A DNA stretch of 64,000 nucleotides from Enterocloster clostridioformis (GCF_020297485.1 NZ_JAIWZC010000001.1:4526001-4590000); one strand, 5' to 3'; shown: positions 14,959-24,693, numbered from the stretch's first letter. Notes: generated by a model from the sequence alone, not told the origin. Translations and numbers: made by a program.

Positions 14959-16149
14959 CTAAGTAAGATTCCGCTTTAACAGCCTTAAAGCCAGTTCCGC
15001 CTGCAGCTCCACCCCCAGCTTAAGACAGGCTTCGTCGATATCGAAGTCCTGGCTGTGAAGGGGGGATGTAATGCCTTTTTCTTTGTTGGCGCATCCCAGA
15101 TGATAGAATACTCCCTTTGCCTTTTCAAGGAAAAATGAAAAGTCCTCCACTCCCAGGCTTGGGAATTTTTTTGGATGTATGTGTTCGCTGCCAAGGACAT
15201 CTGTGGCTGCCTCCACCAGCACATCCACGATTTCGTCTGAGTTTATGAGGGCGGCATATCCCGGGACAATGACAACCTCCCCGCTTCCTCCCATGGCCTG
15301 GCAGGTACAGCTTACCTGCCGTGTCATGGCGTCAATGATTTTCCGTCTCATGTCAGGGTCCGTGGTGCGCAGGGTGCCGGTCATCTCTGCTTCGCCTGCC
15401 ACAATGTTGCCGGCGGTCCCGCCGTGTATGGTCCCCAGCGTGAGGACGGCGTTGTCCAGGGGAGAAATGCAGCGGCTTACCAGGGTCTGCAGGCTGTTTA
15501 TGACAGCGGCAGCCATGACAATGGCATCCACTCCCGTATCAGGATAGGCGCCGTGGCAGCTCTTTCCATGGACCTTTATGTGAATCTCATCTGAGGAGGC
15601 ATTTAAATCGCCGTAGCGGATTTCAATTTCTCCTGTCTCGTGGGTGGGCATCACATGGAGTCCGGTGACGTAGTCCACGTGGGGATGTTCCATACAGCCC
15701 GCTTCCACCATGGGAAGGGCTCCCCCCGTGGTCTCCTCCGCGGGCTGGAAGAAGAACTTTACACACCCGGACCATTCGCTCCGGGTTTCCATCAATATGC
15801 GGGCCGTACCCAGGGCAATGGCCACATGGGCGTCATGGCCGCAGGCGTGCATATGGCCGGGATTTAAGGAACAGCAGGGGCGGGAGGAGTCCTCTGTCAG
15901 AGGCAGGGCATCCATGTCGGCGCGGAGTGCCACCGTATTGCCGGAGCCGGGCTTCCCGCCCTGGATCATGGCCACGATTCCCGTACCGGCCACAGGGAAT
16001 TGGTAGGAAATGCCCCATTCATCCAGAAGGCCGCGGATATGGGCGCTGGTCCAGTGCTCCTTAAAACCCGGTTCGGGATGCCGGTGCAGATCCCTGCGAA
16101 TCTGTACCAGCTGCGGGTATAATTCTTCTGTCCGTTGTTTTATATTCAT
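14959..16149 (-). CDS. M20 family amidohydrolase/peptidase (hippurate hydrolase type)
   Basis: This 396-residue metalloenzyme has the family start RRDLHRHPEPGFKE, with ligands in HACGHDAHVA, FQPAEETTGGA and the terminal SPLHSQDFDID. The dimerisation domain lies near 185-300. Relatives cleave N-acyl or peptide amide bonds of amino acids. The start codon overlaps the alr stop as ATGA, so translation is probably coupled. In this context it may split imported dipeptides or acylated amino acids; the exact substrate is not visible. Confidence 0.9.
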   Translation of the reverse strand: MNIKQRTEELYPQLVQIRRDLHRHPEPGFKEHWTSAHIRGLLDEWGISYQFPVAGTGIVAMIQGGKPGSGNTVALRADMDALPLTEDSSRPCCSLNPGHMHACGHDAHVAIALGTARILMETRSEWSGCVKFFFQPAEETTGGALPMVEAGCMEHPHVDYVTGLHVMPTHETGEIEIRYGDLNASSDEIHIKVHGKSCHGAYPDTGVDAIVMAAAVINSLQTLVSRCISPLDNAVLTLGTIHGGTAGNIVAGEAEMTGTLRTTDPDMRRKIIDAMTRQVSCTCQAMGGSGEVVIVPGYAALINSDEIVDVLVEAATDVLGSEHIHPKKFPSLGVEDFSFFLEKAKGVFYHLGCANKEKGITSPLHSQDFDIDEACLKLGVELQAELALRLLKRNLT

Positions 16150-17321
16150 GGTGTCATCCTTTCCGGAAAATAGTCTGCTGTCCTTACATTTTCTCCGCCC
16201 ACATAGACCCTTGGAGGCCGTCTGGTAAGCCGTGACACGATTTCGTTTTTATTGGTGCCTGCCAGACGGCTGACCGCGTCTATGTCCAGCGTGTTTCCTG
16301 TTCCGTCGCCGTATATGATAACCTGGTCCCCTATCTGTGCATCAGGCACATCGGTCAGGTCTATCATGCACTGGTCCATGCATATGATTCCGATCACCGG
16401 GACCTGTTTTCCCCTGAGGGTTACCATGGCTTTGCCGCGCAGGTTCCGGGGATAGCCGTCCGCGTAGCCAAAGGGCAGGGCAGCCACCCTGGTGTCCCGC
16501 GGCGCGGTCCACAGGTAATCGTAGCTTACCCCCTGGCCTTTAAAAACCGGGGTGATGTGGCTGATGCGGGTCTTAAAGGTCAGGGCCTGACGAATGTCAA
16601 GCTGTCCCTTGTGGAAGCCCTTTAACCCGTATACAATGGCTCCGGCCCGTATCATGTCCAGCCTGTATTCAGGAAAATCAACGGCGGCAATGCTGTCGGC
16701 AATGTGTTTATATGGGAAATGGCAGCCCTCGCGCTCCAGTTCAGTGACAGCATCCATGAAACACCGGAACTGGACTTGGTTGGACTCGTCGTCCTTCAGG
16801 GCCAGATGGGAGTAAATGCCCTCCGGTTTCAGCCAGGGCATGGTGCAGATTTGGCGGATTTCGTCCAGGCTTTCCGGGCAGTCAGGGAATCCGATGCGGT
16901 GAAAGCCGGTGTCGTATTTGATATGTATGACAGCCTGCTGCCTTTTTTCTGAGGCCAGGCGGTTAAGGAGCCTTGCCTGGGCCAGGGTGTCAATGGTCTG
17001 GATGATGCCGTATTCCAGCACATAGGGCAGCAGCCGGTCCGGTGTCAGCCCCATAATTAACACGGGGTAGCGGGGATAGGCCTGCTTTAGCTCCACAGCC
17101 TCGGAGAGGGTAGCCACTGCCAGCAGGCTGGCTCCGTTTTCCATGATGGCAGGCGCAATACCCAGGGCGCCGTGGCCGTAGCCGTCCGCCTTCACCACTG
17201 CCGCAACCTGGGTGCCGGGGCCGGCCATGGCCTTAATCTGCCTCACATTGAAGGCGATGCGGTCCAGATCCACCTCCACCACCGTATCTCTCATTATCTC
17301 ATTCAGAACAGGGATTTCCAT
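16146..17321 (-). CDS. alr: Alanine racemase
   Basis: This 391-residue PLP enzyme interconverts L- and D-alanine. The PLP lysine is in AAVVKADGYGHGA and the opposite-face tyrosine lies in GVSYDYLW; PFGYADGYPR, IGIICMDQCMIDLTD and the Arg-containing MIRAGAIVYG are present. The start at 17321 (MEIPVLNEIMRDTV) is preferred because AGAAGG is 10 bases upstream; the frame is open further but lacks a better site. It heads the unit with M20 and dppA and diverges from the importer operon. D-alanine released by DppA could be racemised here for catabolism. Confidence 0.93.
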   Translation of the reverse strand: MEIPVLNEIMRDTVVEVDLDRIAFNVRQIKAMAGPGTQVAAVVKADGYGHGALGIAPAIMENGASLLAVATLSEAVELKQAYPRYPVLIMGLTPDRLLPYVLEYGIIQTIDTLAQARLLNRLASEKRQQAVIHIKYDTGFHRIGFPDCPESLDEIRQICTMPWLKPEGIYSHLALKDDESNQVQFRCFMDAVTELEREGCHFPYKHIADSIAAVDFPEYRLDMIRAGAIVYGLKGFHKGQLDIRQALTFKTRISHITPVFKGQGVSYDYLWTAPRDTRVAALPFGYADGYPRNLRGKAMVTLRGKQVPVIGIICMDQCMIDLTDVPDAQIGDQVIIYGDGTGNTLDIDAVSRLAGTNKNEIVSRLTRRPPRVYVGGENVRTADYFPERMTP

Positions 17322-17456
17322 GTGATTCATACCTTCTTTCCATCTCGCGGCTAAAAACAGGGGTAAAAATCTCATCCGGTCCGGTAATCCGGCAGCCGCA
17401 AATTTAATTATAGGTATTTCTGCCAGAAAATGCAATGTGAAACTGAGCCCTTTTTA

Positions 17457-17485
17457 TTGACTTTTAACCTGTCAGTAGGTATAAT
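17457..17485 (+). promoter_or_regulatory. Sigma-A promoter of the first dipeptide importer operon
   Basis: TTGACT (17457-17462), 17 bases, then TATAAT (17480-17485). The predicted start lies about 110 bases before the first permease gene, leaving room for the leader hairpin. Confidence 0.85.
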
Positions 17486-17503
17486 TTTTAATTAAGTACG
17501 TCG

Positions 17504-17549
17504 GGCGAAGGCGCAGTGAACTTACTGTTCTTTAAGTCGCCTTTTTTTT
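17504..17549 (+). terminator. Leader terminator/attenuator upstream of the dipeptide importer
   Basis: GGCGA (17504-17508) pairs with TCGCC (17537-17541), with an inner CAGT/ACTG stem (17514-17527), followed by eight T (17542-17549). It lies about 15 bases downstream of the predicted start point and before any gene, so readthrough must be controlled or partial. No known riboswitch fold was recognised. Confidence 0.55.
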
Positions 17550-17605
17550 ATACACAGGGCGGTTCAGCCCGATTTCAGCTTATCTAAGATAAAGGTGGTA
17601 TGGCA

Positions 17606-18532
17606 ATGGCAAAATACATAATCAAGCGATTGGTAGCAGGCATGTTATCTCTATTTATTCTTATTACCATTACATTCTTTCTGATGCATGTCATTCCGGG
17701 AGGTCCTTTCAGTCCGTCTGAGCAAAGGAATGTGCCGGAAAAAATCCTGGAGCAGATTTCCGAAAAATATGGTCTCAACGACCCGCTTCCGGCCCAGTAT
17801 GTCAGGTATCTTGGCAACCTTCTTCACGGGGACATGGGGACTTCCTTTAAAAAACAGGACACCACGGTCAATGAGCTTATAGCCAACGGCTTTCCGGTAT
17901 CGGCAAAGGTGGGGGCGCTGGGAATCGCGGTGGCCCTTGCGGCGGGAATTCCGCTGGGAATCGTGGCCGCTGTGAAGCGGGGAAAGCTGGCGGACGGCGC
18001 TTCCATGGTGCTGGCAACCATCGGCGTGTCGGTGCCCAGCTTTGTGTTCTGCGTGCTGATGATGTATGTATTCTGCGAAAAGTGGAAGATATTCCCCTCC
18101 TATGGACTGACTTCGTGGAAGCATTATGTGCTGCCGGTGTTCTGCATGGCATTCTCCCAGGTGGCCTATATCACCCGTCTCATGCGATCCAGCATGCTGG
18201 AGACCATGCGCCAGGATTACATACGGACAGAGCGCTCCAAGGGAGTGCCGGAATGGGAGGTCATAGGCAAGTATGCCCTTAAAAACTCTGTTCTTCCGGT
18301 GGTGACCTATGTGGGTCCGCTGGTGGCCGCGCTGCTCACCGGTACGTTCATCATTGAGAAGCTGTTCAGCATCCCGGGACTGGGCCGCTATTTCATATCC
18401 GCCATCACGGACAGGGATTATTCTGTTACACTGGGACTTACCGTGTTCTTAGGCGTGATGATTATTGGTTGCAATCTGATTGTTGACATCATGTACGCTG
18501 TGATTGACCCAAGAGTAAAGATAACGGAGTAG
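17606..18532 (+). CDS. dppB: Dipeptide/oligopeptide ABC transporter permease (DppB type)
   Basis: This 308-residue inner-membrane permease has the DppB start KYIIKRLVAGMLSLFILIT and six predicted membrane segments. The periplasmic-side motif VIPGGPF and the coupling-helix region YIRTERSKGVPEWEVIGKYAL are typical. The ATG at 17606 is chosen over that at 17600 because AAAGGTGG is 7 bases from it and would be 1 base from the other. It is first of five genes (B, C, D, F and binding protein) with gaps under 15 bases up to dppF. Confidence 0.93.
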   Translation: MAKYIIKRLVAGMLSLFILITITFFLMHVIPGGPFSPSEQRNVPEKILEQISEKYGLNDPLPAQYVRYLGNLLHGDMGTSFKKQDTTVNELIANGFPVSAKVGALGIAVALAAGIPLGIVAAVKRGKLADGASMVLATIGVSVPSFVFCVLMMYVFCEKWKIFPSYGLTSWKHYVLPVFCMAFSQVAYITRLMRSSMLETMRQDYIRTERSKGVPEWEVIGKYALKNSVLPVVTYVGPLVAALLTGTFIIEKLFSIPGLGRYFISAITDRDYSVTLGLTVFLGVMIIGCNLIVDIMYAVIDPRVKITE

Positions 18533-18541
18533 GTGAAGAGG

Positions 18542-19486
18542 ATGGAAGAGAGAGTTGAATTTACCATGTCGGATGTGATTCCGGAGGAACTTCTGGCGGG
18601 ACTTTCCGACACAGAGCGGGAGATGGAATCCATTAACCGCCCCAGCATCTCCTACTGGAGGAACTGCTGGATACGGCTTAAGAAGGATAAGCTGGCCATG
18701 CTGGGTATTGCCATTGTGGTCATTATGACATTGGCGGCTATATATGTACCCATGTTTTCTCCTTATACATATGACCAGACGGATTTTGGAAATGCCCTCC
18801 AGTGGCCTAACAGCGCCCACTTGTTCGGAACAGACAAAATGGGACGTGATATTTTCGTCAGGACCATGTACGGGGCCCGTATCAGCCTGTCCATCGGATT
18901 TGCGGCAGCGGCCATCAACATGGTTATAGGCGTGCTCTACGGCGGCATATCAGGCTATGTGGGAGGAACTGCGGATATTATCATGATGCGTGTGGTGGAT
19001 ATCCTGACCGGCATTCCCAGCCTGATTTATATGATTTTAATTATGATGTTTCTGGGAAACACCATACAGAGCATCCTGATTGCCATGTGCCTTACCTACT
19101 GGATTACCACGGCCAGGATGGTCCGGGCCCAGATACTGACCCTGAGAGAGCAGGACTTTGCCCTGGCAGCCAAGGTCAGCGGACTGAGCAAATGGCAGAT
19201 ACTGATTCATCATCTGATACCCAACAGCATGGGTTCCATCATCGTGACGGTCACGTTCCTGATTCCGTCAGCCATATTCCAGGAGGCATTTTTAAGCTTT
19301 CTGGGCATCGGCATCCAGGTGCCGAAGGCCAGCTGGGGAACCCTGGCCAATGACGCCATAGAATATCTGTTTTCATATCCGTATCAGATGCTGTTTCCGG
19401 CGCTGGCAATCAGCATCACCATATTTGCCCTGAACTTCATCGGTGACGGGCTGCGGGATGCTCTGGACCCAAGACTTAAGAAATAG
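18542..19486 (+). CDS. dppC: Dipeptide/oligopeptide ABC transporter permease (DppC type)
   Basis: This 314-residue permease begins with a soluble N-terminal stretch, then the OppC-type SYWRNCWIRLKKDKLAMLG and six membrane helices. Signatures are HLFGTDKMGRDIFVR and the coupling loop LREQDFALAAKVSGLSKWQI. It ends DGLRDALDPRLKK, as OppC proteins do. It pairs with the DppB permease to form the channel. AGGTGA is 5 bases before the ATG at 18542. Confidence 0.93.
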   Translation: MEERVEFTMSDVIPEELLAGLSDTEREMESINRPSISYWRNCWIRLKKDKLAMLGIAIVVIMTLAAIYVPMFSPYTYDQTDFGNALQWPNSAHLFGTDKMGRDIFVRTMYGARISLSIGFAAAAINMVIGVLYGGISGYVGGTADIIMMRVVDILTGIPSLIYMILIMMFLGNTIQSILIAMCLTYWITTARMVRAQILTLREQDFALAAKVSGLSKWQILIHHLIPNSMGSIIVTVTFLIPSAIFQEAFLSFLGIGIQVPKASWGTLANDAIEYLFSYPYQMLFPALAISITIFALNFIGDGLRDALDPRLKK

Positions 19487-19496
19487 GTGGATGAAC

Positions 19497-20495
19497 ATGA
19501 TGGAAGATACAATATTAGAGGTAGAGAACCTGCGTACCAGTTTTACCACAGACGCAGGCAGCGTGCAGTCCGTAAGGGGCATCACTTTCCGTGTGGGGAA
19601 GGGAGAGAGCCTGGGAATCGTGGGGGAATCCGGCTGCGGAAAAAGTGTGACCATGCTGTCAATCATGGGACTGCTGGAGGACAACGCCTCCCGGCAGGCG
19701 GATGCACTGCTCTTTGGCGGTGAGGATCTGCTTAAGAAGTCTCCGAAGGAAATGAGGAAGATTCAGGGAAACAGGATTGGCATGATATTTCAGGACCCCA
19801 TGACCAGTCTGAATCCCCTGTTCACTGTAGGGGAGCAGATTCGGGGGCCTCTGATGCGCCATCAGAAGCTTTCCAGAAAGGAAGCCGAGGCAAAGGCCCT
19901 GGCCATGCTGGAAGCAGTAGGGCTTCCCAGCCCGGAGCGCAGGCTGAAGCAGTATCCCCATGAGCTCTCAGGCGGTATGCGCCAAAGGGTGATGATAGCC
20001 ATAGCCATGTGCTGTAAGCCGGAGCTTCTCATAGCAGACGAGCCTACCACGGCATTGGATGTGACCATACAGGCCCAGATTCTGGAACTGATGGCCCATA
20101 TGAAGAATGAGTTTAATACCTCCGTCATACTGATTACACATGACCTGGGCGTTATATCCAGCCTGTGTACCAGGGTTATTGTCATGTATGGGGGATTAAT
20201 CATGGAAGAAGGGAATATCGAGGATATTTTCTACCGGACCGGCCATCCCTACACGGCAGGACTTCTGGCCTCCATACCAAAGAGGACAAAGGAGAAGCTG
20301 GTGCCAATCTTCGGCACGCCGCCTGACCTTTTGAACCCGCCAAAGGGATGTCCCTTTGCGGCCCGGTGCTCCCGCGCCATGAAGCTTTGCGCGGTCCGCC
20401 AGCCGCCCTTTTGCGACCTGGGTAACGGACATATCAGCGCCTGCTGGCTTCACAATGAATCGGTGAAAGCCCGGATGGGGGAGGTGAAGCTGTGA
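19497..20495 (+). CDS. dppD: Dipeptide ABC transporter ATP-binding protein (DppD type)
   Basis: This 332-residue ATPase has Walker A GESGCGKS, signature LSGGMRQRV, Walker B LLIADEPTTALD and the switch His in LITHDLG. The C-terminal oligopeptide-ABC extension has four Cys (GCPFAARCSRAMKLC then CW) that may bind an iron-sulfur cluster as in other OppD/DppD proteins. Several ATG codons cluster at the start; 19497 gives AGGTGG 6 bases upstream. The stop overlaps the dppF start. Confidence 0.93.
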   Translation: MMEDTILEVENLRTSFTTDAGSVQSVRGITFRVGKGESLGIVGESGCGKSVTMLSIMGLLEDNASRQADALLFGGEDLLKKSPKEMRKIQGNRIGMIFQDPMTSLNPLFTVGEQIRGPLMRHQKLSRKEAEAKALAMLEAVGLPSPERRLKQYPHELSGGMRQRVMIAIAMCCKPELLIADEPTTALDVTIQAQILELMAHMKNEFNTSVILITHDLGVISSLCTRVIVMYGGLIMEEGNIEDIFYRTGHPYTAGLLASIPKRTKEKLVPIFGTPPDLLNPPKGCPFAARCSRAMKLCAVRQPPFCDLGNGHISACWLHNESVKARMGEVKL

Positions 20496-21481
20496 TGGCT
20501 CAATGTACTGATACCAATAGCTGTATCGAAGTAAATGATTTAAAGATGCATTTTATGCTGAAAAGCGGTCTTTTTTCCAAGCCAAAGGTGCTAAAGGCAG
20601 TGGACGGAGTCTCTTTTTCCATTGAGAAGGGCCGTACCATGGGATTGGTGGGGGAATCTGGCTGCGGAAAAACCACGGTGGGCCGCACCATCCTTAAGCT
20701 GTACCAGGCAACCGCGGGTCAGATTCTCTATCAGGGAACGGACATCACCGGACTGAGCGACAGCCAGATGGTTCCCTACAGGAAGAAGATGCAGATGATA
20801 TTCCAGGACCCTTACACCTCCCTGGACCCAAGGAAGAACATAGGCGACATTATAGCCGAGCCCATATGGGCCATGAAGCTGCACACGGGGAAGGATAAGA
20901 ATGACCGCGTCAGGGAGTTAATCGAGATGGTCGGCCTGAAACCGGATCATATTAACCGGTATCCTCATGAGTTTTCAGGCGGACAGAGACAGAGAATCGG
21001 CATAGCCAGGGCATTGGCCGCGGAGCCGGAGTTCATTGTGTGCGATGAGCCCATATCAGCTCTGGATGTATCCATACAGGCCCAGGTCATCAATATTCTG
21101 GAGGAACTGCAGGATAAATTTCATTTCACGTATCTGTTCATTTCCCATGACCTGTCCATGGTGCGCCATATCTCGTCGGAGGTAGGCGTCATGTACCTGG
21201 GCAGCCTGATTGAGTACGCCCGGGTGGATGAGCTGTATGACAATATGCTCCATCCCTACACCCAGTCCCTGATTTCCGCAGTGCCTGTGGCGGACCCAAA
21301 GCTGGCTAAGGAGAACAAAAGAATCATTCTGGAAGGGGATGTGCCCTCGCCCATTAATCCGGCTCCCGGCTGTCCCTTCAGAAGCAGGTGCCGTTACGCA
21401 AAGGATATCTGCTCCCAGGCAAAGCCGGAGTTGAAAGCGGTCAATGACAAACATAAGGTGGCCTGTCATCTTTTTGATTAG
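20495..21481 (+). CDS. dppF: Dipeptide ABC transporter ATP-binding protein (DppF type)
   Basis: This 328-residue partner ATPase has Walker [10 protein letters not shown]-loop [12 protein letters not shown], signature [10 protein letters not shown], Walker [13 protein letters not shown] and His in FISHDLS. The C-terminal Cys cluster [15 protein letters not shown] is present. The ATG overlaps the dppD stop as TGATG, so the two ATPases are probably made in equal amounts. Three consensus motifs favour a functional heterodimer. Confidence 0.93.
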   Translation: MAQCTDTNSCIEVNDLKMHFMLKSGLFSKPKVLKAVDGVSFSIEKGRTMGLVGESGCGKTTVGRTILKLYQATAGQILYQGTDITGLSDSQMVPYRKKMQMIFQDPYTSLDPRKNIGDIIAEPIWAMKLHTGKDKNDRVRELIEMVGLKPDHINRYPHEFSGGQRQRIGIARALAAEPEFIVCDEPISALDVSIQAQVINILEELQDKFHFTYLFISHDLSMVRHISSEVGVMYLGSLIEYARVDELYDNMLHPYTQSLISAVPVADPKLAKENKRIILEGDVPSPINPAPGCPFRSRCRYAKDICSQAKPELKAVNDKHKVACHLFD

Positions 21482-21636
21482 GCGAATGGGGCCAGATTAA
21501 CATGAGCAGAAGCATGGGGCCAGAAGCATGTGACGGTTCCGGCGGTCAGGAATTCATTTGACTGGGCGCCGGTGGCATATATCGCGCTTAGCGGCCGGAG
21601 AACGCCCGCTGGGTGCCCATAAGAAGGAGGAGTGGA

Positions 21637-23319
21637 ATGAGAAAGAATTTAAAAGTATTACTGAGTCTTGTGATGGCTGCTTCCATGCTGGCAGGGTGCG
21701 GCGGACAGAAATCTGAAAAACCGGCTGAGAGCGGGGCTGCGGAGCGGACCGCTCAGGCTTCGGGAGGGAAGGAAGACGGCACCGGCAGCGAGGGCGGAAA
21801 GGTTATGACCTACGCCATGCAGAAGGAGCCTGAGACACTGGACCCTACCATGAACAACTATGCCACATCATCCATTGTTCTTCAGAATCTGTTTACCGGC
21901 CTGATGCAGATTGGCCCGGACGGCGGCCTTATCAATGGATGTGCTGAGAAGTACGAGATGAGTGAGGACGGACTGGAATACACCTTTACACTGAGGGACG
22001 GCCTGAAATGGTCAGACGGTTCCCCTCTGACGGCCGGCGACTTTGAGTATGCCTGGAAGCGCACCCTGGCGCGGGATACGGCATCTCCCGGCGCATGGTA
22101 TCTGTTCTATCTGAAGAACGGCGAAGCATATAATGAGGGAAAGGCATCTGCCGGGGATGTGGGCGTCAAGGCCGAGGACGACAAGACGCTGAAGGTCACC
22201 CTGGAGAACCCCACCGCTTATTTCATCGACCTTACAGCTGTCACCGCTTATTTTCCGGTGAAGAAGGATGCGGTGGAAGGGCAGGAGGCCTGGACCAAGT
22301 CGGCGGACACCTATGTAAGCAACGGAGCGTTCCGGCTGAAGGAAATCAATCCCCAGGCCAGCTATGTGCTGGAGAAGAATCCGGAATACATTGACGCAGA
22401 TACAGTGAAGCTGGCCGGCGTGAATATTGTGTTTATCGAGTCCGCAGAGGCAGCGCTGTCCGCTTACAATGCAGGAGAGGTGGACGTGGTGGACAATACC
22501 ATCATCCAGACCCAGGCACAGTCACAGTACGGGGGAAGCGACGAGCTTAAGTCCTATGATCTCATAGGAACCTGCTATTATGACTTTAACTGCGAGAAAG
22601 ACTACCTGTCGGACGCGCGGGTGAGGAAGGCGCTGGCAATGTCTCTTAACAGGGATGTCATCAACCAGTCCATCGTTGCCTCCAGGCCGGAATCATCCTA
22701 TGCTTTTGTGCCTCACGGCATTCCCTATGAGGGCTCCGGCGAAGATTACCGCACCACGGTGGGCAGCCTGTTCACAGAGGATGTGGAAGCTGCAAAGGCG
22801 CTTATGGAAGAAGCAGGATATCCGGGCGGAGAGGGATACCCCACACTGACTCTGATTACCCAGAACGACCAGGAGAAAAAGGACGTGGCCCAGGCAATGC
22901 AGGCTATGTGGAAGGAAAATCTGGGCGTGAATGTGGAGATTGTTACCTTTGAGCCAAAGGTATACTGGGATGAGCAGACGGCCGGCAGTTTCGATATCTG
23001 CTATGACGGCTGGACCGGCGATTATCCTGACCCCAGCACTAATCTGGACTGCTTCCTTCTCCAGAGAAATGAAACCCAGTGCCGCTGGCTGAACGATGAG
23101 GCCAAGGAATACGACAGCATGATGAAAGAGGCCAGGAGCCTTACAGACAACAAGAAGCGCATGGAGCTGTTTGAGACAGGCGAGAAGCTTCTGATGGAGG
23201 AGATGCCCATACTGCCTCTGTATTACCGCAATGCACAGCTTCTGGTAAAGCCGGGATGCGAGGGCGTTATCAAGACCTATATTGGACATACGATATTTAA
23301 ATATGCTGATAAGCAGTAG
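21637..23319 (+). CDS. Peptide ABC transporter substrate-binding lipoprotein (OppA/DppA-SBP family 5)
   Basis: This 560-residue extracellular binding protein is anchored by a lipobox (SMLAGC, Cys21 after a hydrophobic signal). A charged, Gly-rich linker follows and then an SBP family 5 domain: EPETLDPTMNNYATSS, LRDGLKWSDGSPLTAGDFEYAW, and DPSTNLDCFL late. The start at 21637 follows AAGGAGGAG. It is the last gene of the first importer unit, 155 bases after dppF, and is followed by a strong terminator at 23365. Confidence 0.93.
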   Translation: MRKNLKVLLSLVMAASMLAGCGGQKSEKPAESGAAERTAQASGGKEDGTGSEGGKVMTYAMQKEPETLDPTMNNYATSSIVLQNLFTGLMQIGPDGGLINGCAEKYEMSEDGLEYTFTLRDGLKWSDGSPLTAGDFEYAWKRTLARDTASPGAWYLFYLKNGEAYNEGKASAGDVGVKAEDDKTLKVTLENPTAYFIDLTAVTAYFPVKKDAVEGQEAWTKSADTYVSNGAFRLKEINPQASYVLEKNPEYIDADTVKLAGVNIVFIESAEAALSAYNAGEVDVVDNTIIQTQAQSQYGGSDELKSYDLIGTCYYDFNCEKDYLSDARVRKALAMSLNRDVINQSIVASRPESSYAFVPHGIPYEGSGEDYRTTVGSLFTEDVEAAKALMEEAGYPGGEGYPTLTLITQNDQEKKDVAQAMQAMWKENLGVNVEIVTFEPKVYWDEQTAGSFDICYDGWTGDYPDPSTNLDCFLLQRNETQCRWLNDEAKEYDSMMKEARSLTDNKKRMELFETGEKLLMEEMPILPLYYRNAQLLVKPGCEGVIKTYIGHTIFKYADKQ

Positions 23320-23364
23320 GCACGGTGAGAGAGCCAGGCCATAGTCATTAAGCGAAGCAGGATT

Positions 23365-23400
23365 GCCCACGCCCGGAAATCAGAGCGTGGGCGGCTTTTT
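23365..23400 (+). terminator. Rho-independent terminator after the peptide-binding protein
   Basis: GCCCACGC (23365-23372) pairs with GCGTGGGC (23385-23392) across a 12-base loop, then GGCTTTTT. Confidence 0.85.
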
Positions 23401-23461
23401 GGCTGGAGAGTGCCGGATAATTGCTTTCTGACACTCTGTGGATTAAGGATGAAAGGACGGA

Positions 23462-24406
23462 TTGAGACAGATGGTATTTCCGGAGAGGTTGAGGGAAGGG
23501 GACACGGTGGGGCTGGCGGCCCCTGCGTTTCCCGTAAAGGAAGAGGAGAGGGATGGCTGCGTAAAGCTGCTGGAGGGCATGGGGTACCGGGTAAAACTGG
23601 GCACATGTCTTGAGAATATGTATAATTTTCATAATTATCTGGCGGGGGATGCCTGTGTCCGGGCAGAGGACATAAACCGCATGTTTGCGGATTCACAGGT
23701 GAAGGCGGTTTTCTGCGTGCGGGGAGGCTATGGCAGTTCCCAAATCATGAAATACCTGGATTTTGACCTGGTGAAGGAAAATCCCAAGATTTTCGTTGGA
23801 TACAGCGACATAACAAACCTGCACTCAGTATTCCAGATGTTTGGGAATCTGGTCACCTTCCACGGCCCCATGGTGTGCTCCAATATGCTGAAGGATTTTG
23901 ACGACTACACCAGGTCCGGCCTGTTTGCAGCCCTCAATATGGAGGAGGAGCTGGAGTTTCGGAACCCGCCCGGGGAGGAAGGCTTTAAGACCATCCGGGG
24001 AGGGACGGCGGCCGGCATTCTGGCAGGCGGAAATATATCCGTGCTGGCCAGGGCCTGCGGCACCTTCTATCAGCTGGACACCAGGGATAAGATTCTGTTT
24101 CTGGAGGATGTGGAGGAAGGCATCGCCTCTCTTGACATGTATATCACACAAATGGAATACGCGGGGATGTTTGAACACGCGGCGGGAATTCTCCTGGGAG
24201 ATTTTACGGACTGTACCCATGACCGGTATGACGGCACCTATCAGATAGAAGAATTCCTTCATGACCGCTTTGGAACCTTTGACTTGCCTGTGATGTATCA
24301 TATCAGGTCAGGCCACGATAAGCCCATGGGAACCCTGCCCTTTGGCACCATATGCCGCATGGACGGGGATTATAAACGGATTCAATTTTACCGGAAGCCA
24401 CGGTAG
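23462..24406 (+). CDS. ldcA: S66 family LD-carboxypeptidase (LdcA/MccF-like)
   Basis: This 314-residue serine peptidase removes a C-terminal D-amino acid (typically D-Ala) from muropeptide stem tetrapeptides. The nucleophile is in FVGYSDITNLHS, the glutamate in LFLEDVEEG and the histidine in RSGHDKPMGTLPFG; GDTVGLAAPAFPV and RGGYGSSQI are also conserved. There is no signal peptide, so it acts in the cytosol on imported peptides. The start is TTG at 23462 (AAGGA 4 bases upstream) or ATG at 23471. It follows the importer operon and strengthens the view that peptidoglycan fragments are the substrate. Confidence 0.9.
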   Translation: MRQMVFPERLREGDTVGLAAPAFPVKEEERDGCVKLLEGMGYRVKLGTCLENMYNFHNYLAGDACVRAEDINRMFADSQVKAVFCVRGGYGSSQIMKYLDFDLVKENPKIFVGYSDITNLHSVFQMFGNLVTFHGPMVCSNMLKDFDDYTRSGLFAALNMEEELEFRNPPGEEGFKTIRGGTAAGILAGGNISVLARACGTFYQLDTRDKILFLEDVEEGIASLDMYITQMEYAGMFEHAAGILLGDFTDCTHDRYDGTYQIEEFLHDRFGTFDLPVMYHIRSGHDKPMGTLPFGTICRMDGDYKRIQFYRKPR

Positions 24407-24431
24407 ATTTTGCGGCAAAATATGGCTTTGA

Positions 24432-24477
24432 CGCAGCCTTTTTCAGCGCCGGAAACCGGTATTTGGAAAAGGCTGCG
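24432..24477 (+). terminator. Hairpin downstream of ldcA
   Basis: CGCAGCCTTTT (from 24432) pairs with AAAAGGCTGCG (24467-24477), with an inner CCGG-AAA-CCGG. No clean T-tract follows, so termination efficiency is uncertain. Confidence 0.5.
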
Positions 24478-24528
24478 GAAAAGACTGCAAAAAGTACTGC
24501 AAAAAAGGACAAAAATTTAAAAAAGTGC

Positions 24529-24557
24529 TTGCAATCTCCACAGACATATGATAAACT
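24529..24557 (+). promoter_or_regulatory. Promoter of the tRNA-Arg/tRNA-His unit
   Basis: TTGCAA (24529-24534), 17 bases, TAAACT (24552-24557), about 60 bases before tRNA-Arg. Confidence 0.65.
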
Positions 24558-24619
24558 ATAGCTCGTTGACAGCAGTCGGCATGAAAGTGCAGAGTCACAT
24601 CAAGGCTGTCAGAAGTTGT

Positions 24620-24693
<74 letters not shown>

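Noticed and set aside
17486..17605. A known riboswitch in the first importer leader
   Set aside because: The leader is short and shows only a terminator-like hairpin; no conserved core of a known class was recognised.
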